A stretch of DNA of 64,000 bases from Solirubrobacteraceae bacterium (GTDB taxonomy: Bacteria > Actinomycetota > Thermoleophilia > Solirubrobacterales > Solirubrobacteraceae), in contig JADGPO010000147.1 of NCBI GenBank assembly GCA_017882405.1, forward strand, positions 14,973 to 78,972. The letters are read 5' to 3'. Position numbers and translations under genes: made by a program. The notes beneath the pieces were generated by a model. It did not search any database. It was given only the letters and a program-made list of their open reading frames with translations, and was not told the DNA's origin. Below, piece by piece: positions 53,338 to 61,514 of this stretch (position 1 is the first letter of the stretch; every line of letters starts with the position of its first letter).

Positions 53338-54315
53338 TCAGGCGCTCCGGCGCTGCGCCGTCAGGGGCGTGGACGCAGCCCGGACCCCGTCGACGAGCAC
53401 GAGCTCGCCGCTGTCAAGGATCAGAGCCCCGCCATGGCGCTGCAGGACGACGCGACCACCGAGCGGGCCACGTAGCAGCGCGACCTTGGCCAGCGTCTCC
53501 GCCTCGAGCGCGCTCGGCGCCAGGGCGGTGGCCTGGATGACGCCCGTCCAGGCCGGCGCCAGCCGCGAGGGATCGATCAGGTGGTGGGCAAAGTCCCGGC
53601 CGGTCGCCCACAGGCGGCTGCGCAGCCCACTGGTGGCGACCGCGCCGGTGGCCAGCGTGAACTCGTGCGCCGGTCCCTGACGCAGCGGATGGTCGATGGC
53701 AACCGTCCGGGGCCGGCCGCTGGTCCCGCCGAGCTGGATGTCTCCGCCGGCGTCGACGGCGAATGCGCCGAATCTCTCCAGCAGTGGCACAACCGCATCG
53801 ACCGCCATCCCCTTGGCGCTGCCGCCGAGGTCCAGCCGAACCCCGCGCGGCAGTCGCACGGCCGACCGTGCGTGATCGAGTTGGATGCGCTGCCATTCAG
53901 CGGCGGCGCGGGGGGCCGCGGGCCGGCGGGCCGGGGCGCGTGAGAGCGCCTCGGCCAGGGCCACGGGGCGACGCCCCACCAGCGAGCGGGTATAGCCCGC
54001 CCGCTCCAGACCGCGCAGCAGCGTCGGGTCGATGAGTCCGTCGCTGAGCTCAGCGGCGAACAGCGCGGCCCGCAGGGCCTGCATCATGATCTCCGAGATC
54101 GGCACCCACTCCCCGGCGTGGGCGTTGAGCAGGCTGAGCTCGCTGTCGGGCTCGAACCTGGTGAGCGTCCGGTGGACGTTCTCCAGTTGGGCCTGGACGC
54201 GCGTGAGAGCCACCTCCGCCTCGACGGCCGAGTTCTCCGGACCGCTGACGAGGACCCGGACGTCGGTGCCGAACAGCGCCAGGCGGCGTTCGTGTTCTGG
54301 GCCGAGCGGGGTCAT
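53338..54315 (-). CDS. apbE: FAD:protein FMN transferase (ApbE), cassette 1
   Basis: A 325-residue ApbE-family enzyme that moves FMN from FAD onto Thr/Ser of target proteins. RLDLGGSAKGMAVDAVVPLL, AVDAGGDIQLGG, FAHHLIDPSRLAPAW and ALEAETLAKVALLRG correspond to the FAD- and Mg-binding motifs; the usual D of the last motif is E, as in the second copy. No signal peptide or lipobox is seen, so it may act in the cytoplasm before the target tail is exported. Its ATG overlaps (ATGA) the stop of a small protein ending TTRTS, which I infer is its substrate. Confidence 0.9.
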   Translation of the reverse strand: MTPLGPEHERRLALFGTDVRVLVSGPENSAVEAEVALTRVQAQLENVHRTLTRFEPDSELSLLNAHAGEWVPISEIMMQALRAALFAAELSDGLIDPTLLRGLERAGYTRSLVGRRPVALAEALSRAPARRPAAPRAAAEWQRIQLDHARSAVRLPRGVRLDLGGSAKGMAVDAVVPLLERFGAFAVDAGGDIQLGGTSGRPRTVAIDHPLRQGPAHEFTLATGAVATSGLRSRLWATGRDFAHHLIDPSRLAPAWTGVIQATALAPSALEAETLAKVALLRGPLGGRVVLQRHGGALILDSGELVLVDGVRAASTPLTAQRRSA

Positions 54316-54557
54316 GACGTCCGGGTGGTGACGGGGGTCAGGGCGGTGGCGTGGACCGGCAACGCGCCGGCGGCATGCGAGACGGGAGCGCCGATCACCG
54401 CCGGGGGGCGGCTGTTGAGCGCGTTGACGTACAGAAACGAGAACGGCAGCCAGGTCGCGACGATGGCCGCGATCCCGAGGCTCACCACGTAGCGATACAG
54501 CGACGGTCTCGGCGCGGCGGTCCGCGGGGCGGGATTGGATGTGGGCTGATCGGTCAT
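54312..54557 (-). CDS. Tiny single-TM protein ending in TTRTS; candidate flavinylation target, cassette 1
   Basis: An 81-residue protein. A short basic N terminus (RPSLYR) precedes one TM helix (about 23-45) and a ~35-residue Pro/Ala-rich tail that ends exactly at TPVTTRTS (77-81 TTRTS). Orientation by the positive-inside rule is N-in, tail outside. It overlaps the ApbE start by 4 bases. The same C-terminal pentapeptide ends the 113-residue protein of cassette 2. T-x-T-S resembles the core of known ApbE sites (GATxTS), but the surrounding FMN-binding domain is absent. The function as an FMN carrier is inference. Confidence 0.8.
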   Translation of the reverse strand: MTDQPTSNPAPRTAAPRPSLYRYVVSLGIAAIVATWLPFSFLYVNALNSRPPAVIGAPVSHAAGALPVHATALTPVTTRTS

Positions 54558-54759
54558 CTTTCGGTGTCCTGTGGTTGTGGGGCTGGACCATCGGGTCCTG
54601 ACAGGACTGTGGAACCGAGCGGTGAGAGGGCGGTAAGTCGCCGGTCAGGCTTGTCTTGGATCGCCGTGATCAGGCAGCCGATCAGGGGCGATCGCTGATC
54701 GCGCCTGTGGAAGAACACGCTGCCGCGGCCGTGATCTGACCCCTAGCGTCGAGTGTCAA

Positions 54760-55431
54760 ATGCGCATCCTGGTGATCGAGGACGAACGGACCCTCGCGAG
54801 CTTCATCGAGCAGAGCCTCCACGCCGAGGGCCACGCCGTGACCGTGTGCCACGACGGTCCAAGCGGCGAGGCGGCCGCGCTGACAGGTGACTACGCCCTC
54901 GTGCTGCTCGATCTGACGCTTCCGGGCCGCGACGGCCTCGACGTGCTGGGCGCGATCCGCGCGCATCTGCCGGCGCTTCCGGTGATCGTGCTCACGGCGC
55001 GCGCAGCTATCGAGCAACGGGTCCAAGGTCTCGATCGCGGCGCCAACGACTACGTCGCCAAGCCATTTTCGTTCGCCGAGCTCCTGGCCCGGGTGCGGGC
55101 CCAGCTGCGCACCCCCACCCAGCCGGAGTCATCGGCGCTGGCGGTCGACGGGCTGACGATGGACCTGCGGACTCGCCGGGTAGTCCGGGGCGGACGCGAG
55201 ATCCCGCTGACGGCGCGCGAGTTCGAGCTGCTCGCCTATTTGATGCGCCACCCCGATCAGGTCCTCTCGCGTGAGCAGATCCTCAACGCCGTGTGGGGCT
55301 ATGACTTCGACCCCGGAAGCAAGGTCCTGGAGGTCTACATCGGCTACCTGAGGCGCAAGCTGGCCGGAGAGGAGGACCCGATCGAGACGGTGCGCAACGT
55401 GGGCTACCGCCTATGCGTCCCCCATGGTTAG
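54760..55431 (+). CDS. OmpR-family response regulator
   Basis: A 223-residue regulator: receiver with D51 in VLLDLTLPGRDG, VLTARA and YVAKPFSF; winged-helix output with LTAREFELLAYLMRHPDQVL and VLEVYIGYLRRKLAGEEDPI. It starts the two-component operon divergent from redox cassette 1 (203 bases apart) and overlaps the kinase gene by 8 bases. Control of the adjacent cassettes is likely but not shown. Confidence 0.94.
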   Translation: MRILVIEDERTLASFIEQSLHAEGHAVTVCHDGPSGEAAALTGDYALVLLDLTLPGRDGLDVLGAIRAHLPALPVIVLTARAAIEQRVQGLDRGANDYVAKPFSFAELLARVRAQLRTPTQPESSALAVDGLTMDLRTRRVVRGGREIPLTAREFELLAYLMRHPDQVLSREQILNAVWGYDFDPGSKVLEVYIGYLRRKLAGEEDPIETVRNVGYRLCVPHG

Positions 55432-56878
55432 GCGCCTCCTGCCGGGTGGCCTACGTGCCCAGCTCTCAGTCGCCATCGCGGTCATCACCCTAGTGGCGGT
55501 GGGCGCTGGATTCTGGGCGTTGTACACCGTGACGGGAACCCGCCTGCGCTCGCAGGTCGACTCCCAGCTGCGAACCGAGACTGCCGAGTGGCGGGCTTTC
55601 GTCGCCCACCGGCCGGGGGGCACACCAGCCGCGCTCGAGCGTTCCGCCGCAGGGTTCATCGCCGGCCAGCGCTACCACGCCGCATCGCTCATCCTAGCGA
55701 TGCAGGTCACCGGCGGCAGGACGATCACCAACAACCCGGAGCTCCTGGCGCGCGACGGGGACGGCGGGGGGCCGGGCGGCCTGGAGCGAGCCCCGGCCGG
55801 GCTGAGCACGGCGACGGTCGCCGAGGCGGGGCCGATGCGCGTCCTCGTCTCCCCGATCGACGGGACCGGCCACCAGGCCGGGACGTTCCGCGCCGCCGCA
55901 CCGCTCAGCGCGGTCCAACAGGCACAGTCGACGCTGCTGCGCACGTTCGCCCTGGTGGGGACGTCGGCTTTGGTGCTGGCGCTCGCCGCCGGGTGGGTGC
56001 TCGCCTCTCTGATCTCCGCTCCGTTGCGACGGATCGCGAGGGTCGCGGCGGCCGTGGATGCCGGCGACCTCTCGGCGCGGGCCGGGCCCTCGGCCTCGCG
56101 GGGCGAGGTCGGCGCACTGGCCGCAGCCTTTGACCGCATGCTCGGGCACCTGGAGCGCTCCTTTCGTCGCCAGAGCGACTTCGTCTCCGACGCCTCCCAT
56201 GAGCTTCGCACCCCGCTGACGGTCCTGCGCGCCCAGGTCGAGCTGCTCGATCGGGAGGCGGACGCCGCTCGCCGTCATCAGGCGACCGACGTTCTCCTGG
56301 CGCGCATCGACACGCTCGACCGGCTGGTCGGCGACATGCTGACCCTCGCCGGAGCCGAGGACGGACACCTGGTGCATCTCGAGCAGATCGACCTCGAGGA
56401 CTTCTTCGAGGATCTTCGCCGCGACCTTCCCCTGTACGGCAAGCGCGACTTCAGCGTCGAGGGCGTCGCCGGAACGCTGAGCGCGGACTGCGACCGGATC
56501 ACCCAGGTGCTGCACAACCTCGTCCGCAACGCCGTGGCCCACACCGAACCGGGGGGACGGATCGTCGTCACCGCGACCGCGAACGGCGGGCGCCTGCGGA
56601 TCGCCGTGCGCGACGACGGTCCGGGGATCCCCGCCGACGAGCTCGAGGCCATCTTCGAGCGCTTCCATCGCGTCGATCCCGGGCGCTCGCGTGACAGCGG
56701 CGGAACGGGGTTGGGCCTGGCCATCGCACGAGCGCTGACCGAGGCCCACGGCGGCACCGTCGTCGCTCGCTCTCCAGCGGGAGAAGGCGCCACCTTCGTC
56801 GTCGAGCTGCCCGGCTACGTCGCGCCCGATCAGCGTCCGGCGTTCTCGGGCGCCAGCTCGAACTGGTCACGCCGGTGA
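55424..56878 (+). CDS. Membrane sensor histidine kinase
   Basis: A 484-residue kinase. TM1 (about 14-34), extracytoplasmic sensor (about 35-172), TM2 (about 174-198), HAMP (about 198-250), HisKA with H259 in SDASHELRTPLTVL, and HATPase_c (NAVAHTEPGG, RDDGPGIP, GGTGLGLAI). The sensor carries no recognised fold. It partners the preceding regulator. Its 3' end overlaps the convergent FRD gene by 49 bases. Confidence 0.93.
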   Translation: MVRRLLPGGLRAQLSVAIAVITLVAVGAGFWALYTVTGTRLRSQVDSQLRTETAEWRAFVAHRPGGTPAALERSAAGFIAGQRYHAASLILAMQVTGGRTITNNPELLARDGDGGGPGGLERAPAGLSTATVAEAGPMRVLVSPIDGTGHQAGTFRAAAPLSAVQQAQSTLLRTFALVGTSALVLALAAGWVLASLISAPLRRIARVAAAVDAGDLSARAGPSASRGEVGALAAAFDRMLGHLERSFRRQSDFVSDASHELRTPLTVLRAQVELLDREADAARRHQATDVLLARIDTLDRLVGDMLTLAGAEDGHLVHLEQIDLEDFFEDLRRDLPLYGKRDFSVEGVAGTLSADCDRITQVLHNLVRNAVAHTEPGGRIVVTATANGGRLRIAVRDDGPGIPADELEAIFERFHRVDPGRSRDSGGTGLGLAIARALTEAHGGTVVARSPAGEGATFVVELPGYVAPDQRPAFSGASSNWSRR

Positions 56879-57510
56879 TCTCCGTGAGAAGCCGGCCTGC
56901 GCTCGGGCGACGGGCGGTGCGCGGGCGCGGGTTGCTCGCCGGGCCTGCCCACGGCCGCTCGGGCGCGTCGCTCGGTGCCGAGCACCCTGATCACGAACAG
57001 GTACACGATCGGCGCGACGGGCACGAGGACGATCGCTCGCAGCCAGAGCGTGGCGCCGTCCGAGCCCGCGCCGACGGCATGGACCGCCGACAGCAGCCAG
57101 ACGAGCCCCGTCGCCCGGTGCAGAGCCCTCCAGCGGCGGGCCCCCAAGCGGCGGCGCAGGTAGAAGCTGGGTCCCAGGAGCACGGCCACGTAGCCGCCGA
57201 GGATCCCCAGCCCGGTGAAACCGGGGCGGTAGCGCAGAGCGAAGGGGACGGTGATGCCCAGCCACCCCGGCTTCAGCCACGTGTCGCCCAGCAGCGCCAG
57301 GCCGTGCACCGCGATGGCGGCGAGCGCCACGATGGCCACGTGCTCGTGCAGGCGCACGGCGCCGCGCCGGAGCTCGGGCCGGCGCAGGACACCGGCCGCC
57401 ATCATCAGCCCGAGGACCACCGAAAGGGTGATCAGGATCAGCGCGACGATTCCCGCCGCGCGGCTCACCAGCCAGCCCAGGACGGCCGTGGGCTGCGTGT
57501 GGGGACTCAC
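56830..57510 (-). CDS. Ferric-reductase-like (FRD) heme membrane protein, cassette 2
   Basis: A 226-residue paralogue of the protein at 52772. Its His pairs H55/H69 and H131/H144 (LHEHVA, AVHGLA, LHRATG, AVHAVG) keep the same 14- and 13-residue spacing, so two b hemes are expected. GTG start 57510 lies in the stop of the upstream ApbE (GTGA). The last ~45 residues are a hydrophilic tail absent from the first copy. Confidence 0.84.
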   Translation of the reverse strand: MSPHTQPTAVLGWLVSRAAGIVALILITLSVVLGLMMAAGVLRRPELRRGAVRLHEHVAIVALAAIAVHGLALLGDTWLKPGWLGITVPFALRYRPGFTGLGILGGYVAVLLGPSFYLRRRLGARRWRALHRATGLVWLLSAVHAVGAGSDGATLWLRAIVLVPVAPIVYLFVIRVLGTERRARAAVGRPGEQPAPAHRPSPERRPASHGDHRRDQFELAPENAGR

Positions 57511-58487
57511 GCGCAGCGCACCAGGGCGCCGGCACCGGTCAGCTGATCGGCGAGCGGGCCGATCGCCTCCACCTCGCCGTCGTCGTGGACGATCAGCCCC
57601 CCGGCCCTCGCCAGCGCGCGGCGCGCGCCCTCGGGTCCCGAGAGCAGGGCCACCTTGGACAACGTCTCGGCCTCCAGGGCCGTGTCGCCCAGAGCGGTGG
57701 CACCGACCAGCCCCGTCCAGGCGGGCGCGCCCGTGCTCGGGTCCAGCAGATGATGCGCAAACCCTCCGTGAGGTCGGCGCCAGATGCGCACGTTGAGCCC
57801 CGACGTGGCGATCCCACCGCGGGCCACCGCAACCGTCCCGATCGTCTCGCCGGTGAGCGGGTGCTCGACGGCCACCGGATAGGGATGCAGCTGGGCGCCG
57901 ATCCCACCCACCGCGATGTCGCCGCCGCAATCGACCACGAACCGCGAGTAGCCGCCGAGATGCAGCGCCACCGCGTCCGCGCACAGTCCCTTCCCCGTGC
58001 CGCCGGTGTCGATCATCAGCCCGGGGGGGCGGGTGACGGTGCCGGCCTCGTCGTCGATCTCCACCTCTCGCCAGCGGGCGCGGGGATCGGGTCGGGCCGG
58101 GCGGCGTGGCGGGGCCTGGGCGAGCGCCTCGGTGAGAGAAACGGGAGGCACGTCGGCCATGGATTCCGCGTAGCCGCTGGCGACGAGGGCCTGGACCAGC
58201 GTCGGATCGACGAGGCCACCGCTGAGCTGCGCCGCCCAGCCGCCCGCGGCCACGGCGGCACGGAGCAGGCGGCTCGCGGGAACGACCCGGCGGCGGTCCC
58301 GGTTGAGCCGCGAGAGCTCGCTCTCGGCCCGAAAGCGCGACAGCCGATCGCTGAATCGCCACACGAAGGCGCGCTCGCGATCGGCAGCCTCCAGCGGCGT
58401 GGGCGCACTGCGCAGCAGCGGTGCGCTGATCAGCAGCCGGATCTCGCTGCCCATGGCGTCCAACGTGTAGTCGAGCTCGGCGGACAT
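57507..58487 (-). CDS. apbE: FAD:protein FMN transferase (ApbE), cassette 2
   Basis: A 326-residue ApbE paralogue with the start DYTLDAMGSEIRLLI, MIDTGGTGKGLCADAVALHL, VVDCGGDIAVGG, FAHHLLDPSTGAPAW and ALEAETLSKVALLSG. All flavin- and metal-site regions are kept and no export signal is seen. It starts one base after the stop of the 113-residue TTRTS protein and ends overlapping the FRD gene, repeating the order of cassette 1. Confidence 0.9.
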   Translation of the reverse strand: MSAELDYTLDAMGSEIRLLISAPLLRSAPTPLEAADRERAFVWRFSDRLSRFRAESELSRLNRDRRRVVPASRLLRAAVAAGGWAAQLSGGLVDPTLVQALVASGYAESMADVPPVSLTEALAQAPPRRPARPDPRARWREVEIDDEAGTVTRPPGLMIDTGGTGKGLCADAVALHLGGYSRFVVDCGGDIAVGGIGAQLHPYPVAVEHPLTGETIGTVAVARGGIATSGLNVRIWRRPHGGFAHHLLDPSTGAPAWTGLVGATALGDTALEAETLSKVALLSGPEGARRALARAGGLIVHDDGEVEAIGPLADQLTGAGALVRCA

Positions 58488-58488
58488 C

Positions 58489-58830
58489 TCAGGAGGTCCG
58501 GGTGGTGGGGGCGGCGGAGACCGGTCCCCCGGACACCGAGCTGGACTGCGACGAGCTGACCGCCGTCGGGCGGCCGGTGCCGCCCGTCACGGTCTCGAGC
58601 ACCGTCGTGCGCACGAGCTTGCGCAGCAGCACGACCCGCGGCGCGGGGGCGCGTGCGGCCGACGCGGACATCTGCCCGGCCAGCAACGCCAGCATTACCA
58701 GGAAGGCCGCCACGCTGAGCAGGACGACGGTCACCCGGTCGGGTCCGGAGGCGGTTCTGCGGCGGCGACCGGCGCCGTTGGGCAGCTCCCGCCGGCCGGC
58801 GCCGAGTGTTGCCCCGGCGTCAGTCGCCAT
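58489..58830 (-). CDS. Small single-TM protein ending in TTRTS; candidate flavinylation target, cassette 2
   Basis: A 113-residue protein: a basic N terminus (GRRRRTASGPDR), one TM helix (about 33-52), then a ~60-residue Ser/Thr/Pro/Ala tail ending in APTTRTS (109-113 TTRTS). The layout copies the 81-residue protein of cassette 1, yet the sequences outside the motif are dissimilar, so the motif is the conserved part. It overlaps the upstream repeat-protein gene by 11 bases. Confidence 0.8.
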   Translation of the reverse strand: MATDAGATLGAGRRELPNGAGRRRRTASGPDRVTVVLLSVAAFLVMLALLAGQMSASAARAPAPRVVLLRKLVRTTVLETVTGGTGRPTAVSSSQSSSVSGGPVSAAPTTRTS

Positions 58831-59473
58831 GGTCGCCGCCCTCGTGACCGCCCCCGCCCCCGCCCCCGCTGGTGCGGGTCCTCACCGGTGCGCCCGACCC
58901 GCCCGTCGAGCCCGAGGAGCCCGAGCCCTTGGAGCCCGACGTTCCCGAGCTCGTGCGGGTGGTCACGGGATGAGACGGTGAGCTGGACGGGGTGCCCCCG
59001 CTCGGGGAGCCGCCCGAGGAGGGAGCATGCGAGGAGCTGGTGCGGGTGGTCACCGGCGCGCCCGAGGCTGGTGGGCTCCCCGTCGACGGCGCGCTTGACG
59101 TGGCGTGCGAGGCACTCGTGCGAGTGGTCACGGCGCCCGTGCCGCTTGCGGTCGCGGGCGTCGAGCCCGAGCCAGCGTGATGAGAGCCACTGGCGCCGGT
59201 GCGGACCACGCCGGCCGGGTGGGCCGGACCTCCGGCAGTGCCGCGTCCGCGTCCGGTGGGGCTGCCGGACCCCGCGAGGGTGCGGCCGTGACGATCGCCC
59301 CGGTGGCGGACGATGTGGATCGTGCGACGCACCACCTGCGTGTGGATCTCGGTGGGCCCGCGCGTGGCCAGGGTGGTCACGGTGCGCGGCGTGGGCCGCA
59401 GTGAGAAGCCGGCCACGCCGGCTGCCAGCACCGCGGCCAGCGCGCTCGCGATGCGGCCGTATGTCCTTCGCAT
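58820..59473 (-). CDS. Exported protein with four TRTS repeats; candidate multi-flavin carrier
   Basis: A 217-residue protein with GGAGG 8 bases before ATG 59473. An N-terminal hydrophobic anchor or signal (about 8-24) is followed by a Gly/Ser/Thr/Pro-rich chain. TTRTS stands at 116-120, 142-146 and 171-175, and a variant RTRTS at 198-202, spaced 26-29 residues; a degenerate relative (RTGAS, 91-95) fits the same spacing. Repeats share a V before and often SH after the motif. A C-terminal Gly/Asp/His run ends the protein. It is upstream of and overlaps the 113-residue gene, in the same operon as ApbE. I infer a flexible chain bearing several covalent FMN groups. Confidence 0.75.
   Translation of the reverse strand: MRRTYGRIASALAAVLAAGVAGFSLRPTPRTVTTLATRGPTEIHTQVVRRTIHIVRHRGDRHGRTLAGSGSPTGRGRGTAGGPAHPAGVVRTGASGSHHAGSGSTPATASGTGAVTTRTSASHATSSAPSTGSPPASGAPVTTRTSSSHAPSSGGSPSGGTPSSSPSHPVTTRTSSGTSGSKGSGSSGSTGGSGAPVRTRTSGGGGGGGHEGGDHGD
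58868..59128 (-). repeat. Array of four TRTS-encoding repeats
   Basis: The motif codons lie at 59114-59128, 59036-59050, 58949-58963 and 58868-58882 on the minus strand. Spacers are ~80 bases, low-complexity and not conserved, so selection appears to act on the motif and its spacing. Confidence 0.75.
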
Positions 59474-59621
59474 GTTCAACGCCTCCAGTCGTGGGGTCGC
59501 GGCCCACTGTGCCCGCGGTGGCCCCAGCGCCCGGGCAAACGCCGGCAAAGGTTCGGCAAAGGCAAGCGGGTTCTTACCGGGAGCCAGCCGTCCGCTTACC
59601 TGCGGAGCCCAATCTCACGGC

Positions 59622-60815
59622 ATGACAACTTCCACCATTGGCCGACGCGCCGGCGACGACGGGATCGTGATCGCCGGCGGGGGTCTGGCCGGACAACGCT
59701 GTGCCGAGGCCCTGCGGCGGGCGGGCTATGACGGGCCCATCCGCATGGTGTGCGCCGAAGCTGAGCCGCCCTATGACCGCCCTCCCCTGTCCAAGGGCGC
59801 GCTCGTCGACGCCGCGGCCGAGAACGATCTCGCGTACCGCCCCGCCGTCTGGTATGACGAGCAGGACGTCGAGCTCCTCCTGGGCGTCGGCGCGCGCCGG
59901 CTGCGGCTCGCCGAGCGCCGGCTGGAGCTGACCGACGGTGGCTCGGTGCGCTACCGGGACCTGCTCATCGCCACCGGAGGCCGGCCACGCACGCTGCCGC
60001 TCCTCGGCGGCTACGACAACGTCACCCTGCTCCGTGCCCGCGACGACGCGCGGCGACTGCGCGACGTGCTCGCCGGCGGCGGTCGGCTGGCCGTGATCGG
60101 GGCGGGCTTCATCGGCCTCGAGGTGGCGGCCACCGCGCGGCGCCTCGGTGTCGAGGTGATGGCCCTGGAGGCAGGACAATGCCCGCTGGAAAACGTGCTG
60201 GGCCCCGAGCTCGGCGGCTGGTTTCACCGGCTGCACGCCGCCGAGGGAGTCGACCTGCGCACAGCGACGACCGTCGAGCGGGTGATCGGCGACGCGACAG
60301 TGCGCGGTCTCGTCCTGTCGGACGGCTCCCGGACCGAGGTCGACCACGTGATCGTCGGCGTGGGCATCGTCCCCGACGTGGAGTGGCTCGCCGACAGCGG
60401 CCTGGAGGCCGACCGCGGCGTGCCCGTCGACGCCGACGGCCGGTCGGCCGCCCCCCGCGTCTTTGCCGCCGGCGACGCCGCCGCCACCTTCGACCCCGCC
60501 TCGGGCAGCCACGTCCCTGGATCGCACTGGGAGGCCGCTGCGCGCCAGGGCGCCCGTGTGGCCCGTCGCATGCTCGGGTTGAGCACCGGTCAGGCACCGC
60601 TGACGAGCTTCTGGACCGATCAGTACGGGCTGCGGATCCAGTACGTCGGCCGCCGCCGACCGGGCGACACGCTCGGCATCGACGGCGAGCCGGAGACCCG
60701 GAGCTTCACCGCCACCTTCTCCCGGGGCAAACGAGCTGTGGCCGCGTTGCTCGTCGATCGCCCACATGACCTCCCCGCGGCCCGCAAGCAAATCGAAAGG
60801 ACAGCCAGACCATGA
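59622..60815 (+). CDS. FAD-dependent NAD(P)H:ferredoxin reductase
   Basis: A 397-residue pyridine-nucleotide-disulfide-fold reductase of the type serving P450s and ring-hydroxylating oxygenases. IVIAGGGLAGQRCAEALRRA binds FAD, LAVIGAGFIGLEVAATARRL binds NAD(P)H, and PRVFAAGDAAATFDPASGSH is the second FAD site. A reductase C-terminal domain follows. ATGA overlap with a ferredoxin gene makes the pair certain. It is divergent from the TRTS/ApbE operon and could feed electrons to it or to another oxygenase. Confidence 0.92.
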   Translation: MTTSTIGRRAGDDGIVIAGGGLAGQRCAEALRRAGYDGPIRMVCAEAEPPYDRPPLSKGALVDAAAENDLAYRPAVWYDEQDVELLLGVGARRLRLAERRLELTDGGSVRYRDLLIATGGRPRTLPLLGGYDNVTLLRARDDARRLRDVLAGGGRLAVIGAGFIGLEVAATARRLGVEVMALEAGQCPLENVLGPELGGWFHRLHAAEGVDLRTATTVERVIGDATVRGLVLSDGSRTEVDHVIVGVGIVPDVEWLADSGLEADRGVPVDADGRSAAPRVFAAGDAAATFDPASGSHVPGSHWEAAARQGARVARRMLGLSTGQAPLTSFWTDQYGLRIQYVGRRRPGDTLGIDGEPETRSFTATFSRGKRAVAALLVDRPHDLPAARKQIERTARP

Positions 60816-61018
60816 GCTATGCAGTGGAGATCGACGAGTACGCCTGTGCGGCGCACGGAGACTGCGCCGACATCGCGCCCGAGGTGTTCGAGCTCGACGA
60901 CGTCGCCCGCGTGATCGGGACGGCACCCGACGAGGTCCTGCTGGCGGCGGCGCGAGCCTGCCCCAGCTCGGCCATCCTCATCCTCGACCGCGAGACCGGC
61001 CGGCAGGTCTACCCGTGA
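60812..61018 (+). CDS. CxxHxxC-type ferredoxin
   Basis: A 68-residue ferredoxin of the P450-associated class. C12-x2-H15-x2-C18 and C50-P51 are the visible ligands (CAAHGDC ... ARACPSS), giving a [3Fe-4S] or unusual [4Fe-4S] cluster. It is translated with the reductase gene. A strong hairpin terminator follows immediately. Confidence 0.92.
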   Translation: MSYAVEIDEYACAAHGDCADIAPEVFELDDVARVIGTAPDEVLLAAARACPSSAILILDRETGRQVYP

Positions 61019-61024
61019 ATCGGA

Positions 61025-61060
61025 GAGGAGGGGGGCCGCCAGAGCGCGGCCCCCCTCCTC
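61025..61060. terminator. 15-bp perfect hairpin between convergent genes
   Basis: GAGGAGGGGGGCCGC (61025-61039) pairs with its complement at 61046-61060 around a 6-base loop. It lies between the ferredoxin stop and the end of the convergent Thr-rich gene and likely stops both. Confidence 0.75.
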
Positions 61061-61487
61061 AGTCGTCGCGCCCGCCCGCCCGGGCGGCTCCCCGCGCGGA
61101 GTCCCCCCCGTCGTCCCCGCTGCGCCGCCCCGAACCGGAGGCCGTCGCAGCCACGCGCGGGCTCGGCGATGCGGTGGGCGTCGGCGTCGGCGTCGGCGTG
61201 ATCGTGGGTGTGGTCGTGGTCGTGGTCGAGGTGACGACCGTGGCCGGGCCGCTCTCCGCGCTGGACTGCGACGAGGGTGGGCGACCCGGGCGGCTGTCCT
61301 CGGCCCTGCGCGGCGGGGTCGCTTGCGGCGGCGGCGGAACCAGGCCGCGGATCGCGGAGGGCGGTGCCGAGCTCAGCCCGATGTGCTGAGCGGCCAGGCG
61401 GCTCACCGACCAGGTCAGGGCCGCGGTGACGACGATGCCCAGCAGCGCGACCGCGGCCGAGGCCAGTGTGCGGCGGTGCATCCTCAT
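61059..61487 (-). CDS. Single-TM protein with Thr/Pro-rich tail, diverged relative of the 113-residue protein
   Basis: A 142-residue protein: basic N terminus (MRMHRR), TM helix (about 8-28), then a Pro-rich tail. The segment GRPPSSQSSAESGPATVV resembles the tail of the TTRTS protein at 58489 (GRPTAVSSSQSSSVSGGP), but where TTRTS would follow there is TSTTTTTTP and a (TP)n run. It may be a diverged or differently modified member of the same family. It follows the kinase of the adjacent two-component system in the direction opposite to the ferredoxin. Confidence 0.65.
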   Translation of the reverse strand: MRMHRRTLASAAVALLGIVVTAALTWSVSRLAAQHIGLSSAPPSAIRGLVPPPPQATPPRRAEDSRPGRPPSSQSSAESGPATVVTSTTTTTTPTITPTPTPTPTASPSPRVAATASGSGRRSGDDGGDSARGAARAGGRDD

Positions 61488-61514
61488 GGAGCGGCGAGGC
61501 TAGCCATCGTCGCG

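Noticed and set aside
58868..59128. CRISPR-like interpretation of the regularly spaced repeats
   Set aside because: Only the short coding motif is conserved, the repeats are in frame in a protein, and there are no palindromic ~30-base repeats or cas genes.
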